Shown: positions 37,501 to 46,500 of the stretch, piece by piece | How the letters are laid out: the number at the start of each line of letters is the position of its first letter | Position numbering within the stretch: position 1 is the stretch's first letter | Assembly: GCF_039555335.1 (NCBI RefSeq) | Contig: NC_092628.1 | Span: 71,081,706-71,145,705 of the forward strand | Origin: Amphiura filiformis | Lineage: Eukaryota; Echinodermata; Ophiuroidea; Amphilepidida; Amphiuridae | Length of the DNA: 64,000 bases | Reading direction: 5' to 3' | Notes under the pieces: model-generated | Seen by the model: only the letters and a program-made list of their open reading frames with translations | The model's database searches: none | What the model was told of the DNA's origin: nothing | Translations under genes and position numbers: made by a program

Positions 37501-40500
37501 AGAAACCCTAACAGACTGGCTTGCAGCAAACCCCAAATATAAACATATAGTCAAAGAGGATAGATCACAAAACAAGATGCAACATCCCATGTCTTCATTT
37601 CTCATGAGGTGAGTTATACCAATGAATCATTACAGAACCAAGCATTAGAAACCCTAACAGACTGGCTTGCAGCAAACCCCAAATATAAACATATAGTCAA
37701 AGAGGATAGATCACAAAACAAGATGCAACATCCCATGTCTTCATTTCTCATGAGGTGAGTTATACCAATGAGTCCTTACAGAACCAAGCATTAGAAACCC
37801 TAACAGACTGGCTTGCAGCAAACCCCAAATATAAACATATAGTCAAAGAGGATAGATCACAAAACAAGATGCAACATCCCATGTCTTCATTTCTCATGAG
37901 GTGAGTTATACCAATGAGTCCTTACAGAACCAAGCATTAGAAACCCTAACAGACTGGCTTGCAGCAAACCCCAAATATAAACATATAGTCAAAGAGGATA
38001 GATCACAAAACAAGATGCAACACCCCATGTCTTCATTTCTCATGAGGTGAGTTATACCAATGAGTCCTTACAGAACCAAGCATTAGAAACCCTAACAGAC
38101 TGGCTTGCAGCAAACCCCAAATATAAACATATAGTCAAAGAGGATAGATCACAAAACAAGATGCAACATCCCATGTCTTCATTTCTCATGAGGTGAGTTA
38201 TACCAATGAGTCCTTACAGAACCAAGCATTAGAAACCCTAACAGACTGGCTTGCAGCAAACCCCAAATATAAACATATAGTCAAAGAGGATAGATCACAA
38301 AACAAGATGCAACACCCCATGTCTTCATTTCTCATGAGGTGAGTTATACCAATGAGTCCTTACAGAACCAAGCATTAGAAACCCTAACAGACTGGCTTGC
38401 AGCAAATCCCAAATATAAACATATAGTCAAAGAGGATAGATCACAAAACAAGATGCAACACCCCATGTCTTCATTTCTCATGAGGTGAGTTATACCAATG
38501 AATCCTTACAGAACCAAGCATTAGAAACCCTAACAGACTGGCTTGCAGCGAATCCCAAATATAAACATATAGTCAAAGAGGATAGATCACAAAACAAGAT
38601 GCAACACCCCATGTCTTCATTTCTCATGAGGTGAGTTATACCAATGAGTCCTTACAGAACCAAGCATTAGAAACCCTAACAGACTGGCTTGCAGCGAACC
38701 CCAAATATAAACATATAGTCAAAGAGGATAGATCACAAAACAAGATGCAACATCCCATGTCTTCATTTCTCATGAGGTGAGTTATACCAATGAGTCCTTA
38801 CAGAACCAAGCATTAGAAACCCTAACAGACTGGCTTGCAGCAAACCCCAAATATAAACATATAGTCAAAGAGGATAGATCACAAAACAAGATGCAACATC
38901 CCATGTCTTCATTTCTCATGAGGTGAGTTATACCAATGAATCATTACAGAACCAAGCATTAGAAACCCTAACAGACTGGCTTGCAGCGAACCCCAAATAT
39001 AAACATATAGTCAAAGAGGATAGATCACAAAACAAGATGCAACATCCCATGTCTTCATTTCTCATGAGGTGAGTTATACCAATGAGTCCTTACAGAACCA
39101 AGCATTAGAAACCCTAACAGACTGGCTTGCAGCAAACCCCAAATATAAACATATAGTCAAAGAGGATAGATCACAAAACAAGATGCAACACCCCATGTCT
39201 TCATTTCTCATGAGGTGAGTTATACCAATGAGTCCTTACAGAACCAAGCATTAGAAACCCTAACAGACTGGCTTGCAGCGAACCCCAAATATAAACATAT
39301 AGTCAAAGAGGATAGATCACAAAACAAGATGCAACATCCCATGCAACATCCCATGTCTTCATTTCTCATGAGGTGAGTTATACCAATGAGTCCTTACAGA
39401 ACCAAGCATTAGAAACCCTAACAGACTGGCTTGCAGCAAACCCCAAATATAAACATATAGTCAAAGAGGATAGATCACAAAACAAGATGCAACACCCCAT
39501 GTCTTCATTTCTCATGAGGTGAGTTATACCAATGAGTCCTTACAGAACCAAGCATTAGAAACCCTAACAGACTGGCTTGCAGCGAACCCCAAATAGAAAC
39601 ATATAGTCAAAGAGGATAGATCACAAAACAAGATGCAACATCCCATGTCTTCATTTCTCATGAGGTGAGTTATACCAATGAGTCCTTACAGAACCAAGCA
39701 TTAGAAACCCTAACAGACTGGCTTGCAGCAAACCCCAAATATAAACATATAGTCAAAGAGGATAGATCACAAAACAAGATGCAACACCCCATGTCTTCAT
39801 TTCTCATGAGGTGAGTTATACCAATGAGTCCTTACAGAACCAAGCATTAGAAACCCTAACAGACTGGCTTGCAGCGAACCCCAAATATAAACATATAGTC
39901 AAAGAGGATAGATCACAAAACAAGATGCAACACCCCATGTCTTCATTTCTCATGAGGTGAGTTATACCAATGAGTCCTTACAGAACCAAGCATTAGAAAC
40001 CCTAACAGACTGGCTTGCAGCGAACCCCAAATATAAACATATAGTCAAAGAGGATAGATCACAAAACAAGATGCAACACCCCATGTCTTCATTTCTCATG
40101 AGGTGAGTTATACCAATGAGTCCTTACAGAACCAAGCATTAGAAACCCTAACAGACTGGCTTGCAGCGAACCCCAAATATAAACATATAGTCAAAGAGGA
40201 TAGATCACAAAACAAGATGCAACATCCCATGTCTTCATTTCTCATGAGGTGAGTTATACCAATGAGTCCTTACAGAACCAAGCATTAGAAACCCTAACAG
40301 ACTGGCTTGCAGCGAACCCCAAATATAAACATATAGTCAAAGAGGATAGATCACAAAACAAGATGCAACACCCCATGTCTTCATTTCTCATGAGGTGAGT
40401 TATACCAATGAGTCCTTACAGAACCAAGCATTAGAAACCCTAACAGACTGGCTTGCAGCGAACCCCAAATATAAACATATAGTCAAAGAGGATAGATCAC

Positions 40501-43500
40501 AAAACAAGATGCAACACCCCATGTCTTCATTTCTCATGAGGTGAGTTATACCAATGAGTCCTTACAGAACCAAGCATTAGAAACCCTAACAGACTGGCTT
40601 GCAGCAAACCCCAAATATAAACATATAGTCAAAGAGGATAGATCACAAAACAAGATGCAACACCCCATGTCTTCATTTCTCATGAGGTGAGTTATACCAA
40701 TGAATCATTACAGAACCAAGCATTAGAAACCCTAACAGACTGGCTTGCAGCGAACCCCAAATATAAACATATAGTCAAAGAGGATAGATCACAAAACAAG
40801 ATGCAACATCCCATGTCTTCATTTCTCATGAGGTGAGTTATAACAATGAGTCCTTACAGAACCAAGCATTAGAAACCCTAACAGACTGGCTTGCAGCAAA
40901 CCCCAAATATAAACATATAGTCAAAGAGGATAGATCACAAAACAAGATGCAACATCCCATGTCTTCATTTCTCATGAGGTGAGTTATACCAATGAGTCCT
41001 TACAGAACCAAGCATTAGAAACCCTAACAGACTGGCTTGCAGCAAACCCCAAATATAAACATATAGTCAAAGAGGATAGATCACAAAACAAGATGCAACA
41101 TCCCATGTCTTCATTTCTCATGAGGTGAGTTATACCAATGAGTCCTTACAGAACCAAGCATTAGAAACCCTAACAGACTGGCTTGCAGCAAACCCCAAAT
41201 ATAAACATATAGTCAAAGAGGATAGATCACAAAACAAGATGCAACACCCCATGTCTTCATTTCTCATGAGGTGAGTTATACCAATGAGTCCTTACAGAAC
41301 CAAGCATTAGAAACCCTAACAGACTGGCTTGCAGCGAACCCCAAATATAAACATATAGTCAAAGAGGATAGATCACAAAACAAGATGCAACATCCCATGT
41401 CTTCATTTCTCATGAGGTGAGTTATACCAATGAGTCCTTACAGAACCAAGCATTAGAAACCCTAACAGACTGGCTTGCAGCAAACCCCAAATATAAACAT
41501 ATAGTCAAAGAGGATAGATCACAAAACAAGATGCAACACCCCATGTCTTCATTTCTCATGAGGTGAGTTATACCAATGAGTCCTTACAGAACCAAGCATT
41601 AGAAACCCTAACAGACTGGCTTGCAGCAAACCCCAAATATAAACATATAGTCAAAGAGGATAGATCACAAAACAAGATGCAACACCCCATGTCTTCATTT
41701 CTCATGAGGTGAGTTATACCAATGAGTCCTTACAGAACCAAGCATTAGAAACCCTAACAGACTGGCTTGCAGCGAATCCCAAATATAAACATATAGTCAA
41801 AGAGGATAGATCACAAAACAAGATGCAACACCCCATGTCTTCATTTCTCATGAGGTGAGTTATACCAATGAGTCCTTACAGAACCAAGCATTAGAAACCC
41901 TAACAGACTGGCTTGCAGCAAACCCCAAATATAAACATATAGTCAAAGAGGATAGATCACAAAACAAGATGCAACACCCCATGTCTTCATTTCTCATGAG
42001 GTGAGTTATTATACAAATATTAAACCTCTGAAGTTATGCAAGTGAATTATGACACAGAATCATACATCGTAAAATGTTGGTCTGGACAATAAAACACAGG
42101 TCACTTCCCTTGTCTTAAAGCTTGAGAAACCTTTAATGTAGAATGCCAGTAAAAACATTTTTAGTACATAATTCCTCAGTAGATATGTATTATAAATTTA
42201 TGCTTATCTTTTTTTCTGTGGAGGCAGGAGAAATGCCAATTACACACAGACCTACAAATAAAAAAATACACCAAAAATTGGTATCCATCATGATCGTGAT
42301 CATGGACATGACTGTTACAGACTGCCTCATCTGATTGCAATTATGTTGACTTAAAATGGTCTGATCTGTTGCTTAATGCAATGAAAAGTCTTCAAACTAT
42401 AAATGCAGGGGTAGATTTTGCTATACGATAAGGCACATTGTAAACTATCATGATGCACCATTGTAACTTATAATCAGGGACAGGCGATTTGCGCGGAACT
42501 TTTTTTCCGCGCAATTGGCTATTTTTTTCCTATGGGCAGGGATACATCATTTGCACTGAAAAAAGAGTTCCGCGCAATTTGCTATTTTTTTTCGCGCAAA
42601 TCGCCTGTCCCTGCTTATAATTGATCGAAGAGTTTGCAGCCAATGTGTATCACACATTGGAGATTTGTAACTGTGTTCCATTGTTAAATGAGAAAAGATG
42701 CATGACAGTGACTGCAAATATTTACCTGTGAGTACCAAGCAACATTCAATGAGCAAACTGCATACAGCTTCATATGTTACTCACTTGTAATATGAATGAA
42801 CTGTGCAAAATTGATGCCTGTTCATTTTAATTGAATCCAGTGTCACATTTGGAACAGACAGTCTTTTTAGTTAACATAAACAGGCAGATAAACAGTCATT
42901 TTGATACAAATTATATGATGGCAGTAATTATGTATTTGGAGAACAATTTCATAGAGGCTTTCGTGTAAGTAAGACAGGCGTAGTGGTTATTTTGTTTATT
43001 TAATTGTGACATTGTATTTCCAGTGGTCTTCACAAGGATGTACATGACATGTTCATTGAGGCAGCAAGGGCATCACCATCTGAATTAGATGCTGAAATAC
43101 AGTGTGGTCTTGGAGTCATATTTAATTTATCTCAGGAGTATGACAAAGCTGTTGATTGCTTCAAAACTGCATTACAAGCAAGACCACAGGTAAGCCAGAA
43201 AGAGAGACAGAGAGTGGCATAGGAGAGGTTCTGGGTATAATTGTTCTGAATTCCAAAGAGATCCACTTGACCGTATGTACTTTGGGCTCGAACATGCAAA
43301 CAATTTATTTCCCCCTCTCCCCATCCCTGGTTGCTATGCCAGTGGAGAGGATAGTCACATGATGATGATTCGTCTTCTTCGGCATTGTCTTTTGAGCTTG
43401 TTCAAAATGATATTGGTCTTAAAATTTAGGCCACATGCATGTATACACTGACTGGTTAAGGCAAATATACCAATGGTCACTATGTCAACCCAAACTCTTA

Positions 43501-46500
43501 GTTTAAAAAACTGCTCTTATGGTGTACTAGTGTAAAGACTATAGCATGCTTAATTAAAATAATTTAAAACAAAATAGGCATGATTCAAGTGAACAACACT
43601 TGCCAAAGTTAATTCTATGCTCAAACACATATATACATAAATTTCAAATTATTTGTACCCAAAATGCATGTTTGCCATCAAGAATATATTTGATTAATGT
43701 TTCTGTCATTTGATGACAAATCACAGAGCAGCCAATCAGTGCCACAACATAGTTATTCACTACATACTTTTGAAGCTCACATATCTGGTAAAAGTAATGT
43801 GCCAGCAAATTGTCCTACAGATACCTCAATAATCATATTTGCTCCATCCAGGATGCTCTTCTGTGGAATAAATTAGGTGCTACATTGGCCAATGGTAATC
43901 GGAGTGAAGAAGCTATAGATGCATATCATCATGCCTTACAACTATCACCAGGATTCATCAGGTCTAGGTACAACCTAGGAATTAGCTGTATTAATCTTGG
44001 TGCACATAAGTGAGTATTACATTACCTGTAACTGTATGTTATCATAAAGACTTGAAAGGCTTTGAAATACGTAGTGCTGAATTGGGATCTTACAATGTGT
44101 AGGAACATCTGATCAGGTTTTGAATATAACTTTCTGTCATTTTGCCCAAAAGACACCATCCTGTGATTTTCAGTGTCACCCTTTCCCATTATTATTCTTT
44201 CACTTATGATAAATAGATATATTCCGACCTGAATGATGTTAAAAACGAAGTTATGGGCATGTGTCACTTTGACTTTTGATCACCCAGAAGTTTGATTTAT
44301 CAAGCCTTGACATCAATTAAATCAGACTTAAAAATAATCAAGTGTTTATGTGAAAGGTTGACTTTAAGTATTGCCAGAAGAAACATATACTTGATTTACA
44401 TTTGTTGTTACCAGTGAATAGTTATGCTATCATAAAGGTATTTGTCAATAATGCCTACAATTTGCATCTTGCAAGTCTTTGTGAAATCACACATTTATAT
44501 CACCCAATCATTTATATCTCCTTGTGAGCACTGAGTAGCGAGTCATTATACTTTTTTACCGTATTCGATATCATTTACTCACTCTCATAATTGGAGAACT
44601 CATTTAGCGTTCAAACAAGTGTATTGTTGTGCACCTAATGTTTTGGAGTTTTTATTGGGGGAGGGAGGTATCGGGGCAGAAGGATTTATAACTGGGGGGC
44701 ACAAAATGTTACATTCAATTTGAATCAACAGAAAGAAGAAACTATATTTTGTTAACTCTTTGAAGTGTTTCATAAATGTTTTAATCTTTATTTGTCATTT
44801 TGGAGACCAACACCACTGCCAACTACAAGTTCCACATTCATAAAACTTCATTTCATTTTCTTTACATCTGGACCTCGGGTCTGAATTCTATCTTGCAAAT
44901 GTTTATGTTAGTTTTTGTGTCCATGTCACATTATCTTCACTGCCAGTTTAATACCTACTTTCTAAATGTATCTTGGTGAGACATTCTTTTTAATGTAGTT
45001 TCAAAGTTTGCAGACCGAATTCACACGTGTGATTTCACACCATTCATTCTGAGATCAATTGTTTCCATTTCCATATAGGGAAGCAGTGGAGCATTTTCTC
45101 ACATCTCTCAACATGCAGAAAAGAGGTCTAGGTCCACAGGGCAGCCATTCCACTATGTCAAACAGCATCTGGAAAACAATGACTCTCACGCTCTCCTTCT
45201 TAAGCCGTGATGATCTCTATAAGGTTGCAGAGAATAAAGATCTTGATAGGTTGAATAAGGAGTTCCATGTTGATACGTGACTAGGAACTACATCACATGT
45301 ATGCATTTGTTTTATATGGCATTGTAGGATCCCAGGTATGCCATGCTGGGATTGAGACTACATTGCTTGTGTGGAAAGGATGATGCAGATGCAACCTTGA
45401 AAGATGAATTATTTCAGAGAGGAGTCTTGATCAGAATGTTTTTACTATTGGAGTCAGCATTAAAATGGCTGCAAATGTGCCTATATTTATTTTATGATAG
45501 TGTATCTTATTCAAGTTGGTGATGGAGTGCTATTGAAATAACATGTTCTTAAAAAAAATAATATCTTGTACAGTCAGTCTACTCCGAAGTACAAAGTACA
45601 GACCCGGACGCACACATTGTGCCGACTTTGATGGCACGCATGCCTGCAGCACTGCGCACTGTTTACGCGCGCGTTGTCACTTGTGTACTTCAGAGTGGAC
45701 AAACTGTAGTCAAAATGTAAAGTGTATTCACATGGTGCTTGACTGTAATTGAAATTGACTGAGGAATTGTCCAGGGGAAATATGTGAATGTTTTAATGGA
45801 CAAAATATTTGGCACTTAAATTCAACTCTTACTCACCAACTTGGAACTTGTTTTGGTGCTGTGGACTGTGTGGCTTGGAATTCTATTGGATTGGATAATG
45901 AATTCTCTGTTGACCATCTCCATTGGTATCTCCATTGGTAAATGATTTAGAGAGCCAATACTGGATGCAAAGTTTCATTAATGGTTTGGCTATACGTCAA
46001 CCTGCAGTTCATCCATGAATGATCTCTGAGTAATTTACTTTGTGACATGTTAACCAATATCAGTGATAATGCACTGTATGCAGATGTTTTGGATTTGCCA
46101 GGTGGCAGTTACGAATTAACAAGAATGGTCAATTTAAAGAAAGCATGTATGTTGTTACTTTGGCTCACATCTCTATTTCATCTGTCTCTTTTTCAAGGCA
46201 CCATTTACCACTGATGCACATTTCTCAACACATATCTTGTAGTCATAGATAGAACAACAGTGTGTTATTGTACTGCCATAATGTAATCATCTTGATCTCA
46301 GAGTAACCTGCTATCTTCTTTCATGCACTTGTCTACTTCATGAGTTTTTGGAATGTTGAGAGTGATGAAAGATTGAGACCTGACCAAATGGATTTTGCTC
46401 TCTTATCTCCCTACTTCCTACAGAGAAGCCATTGAGCACTTCCTGAACTCACTAAACATGCAGAGACGAGGATTAGGACCACAAGGAGAGAGTTCGACCA

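Noticed and set aside
30455..42001. Regular repeat array taken as CRISPR or as tandem TPR-coding repeats
   Set aside because: There are no unique spacers, the unit is 146 bp, and the frame breaks at every junction, so it is neither CRISPR nor an in-frame repeat protein.
30455..42001. Whole array explained as assembler duplication
   Set aside because: Units carry different variant combinations and private changes, not exact copies of one read; copy number itself still needs read support.
43156..43362. 68-codon ORF after PEX5 exon 13
   Set aside because: Shifted frame overlapping the exon end and running into intron; no homology.
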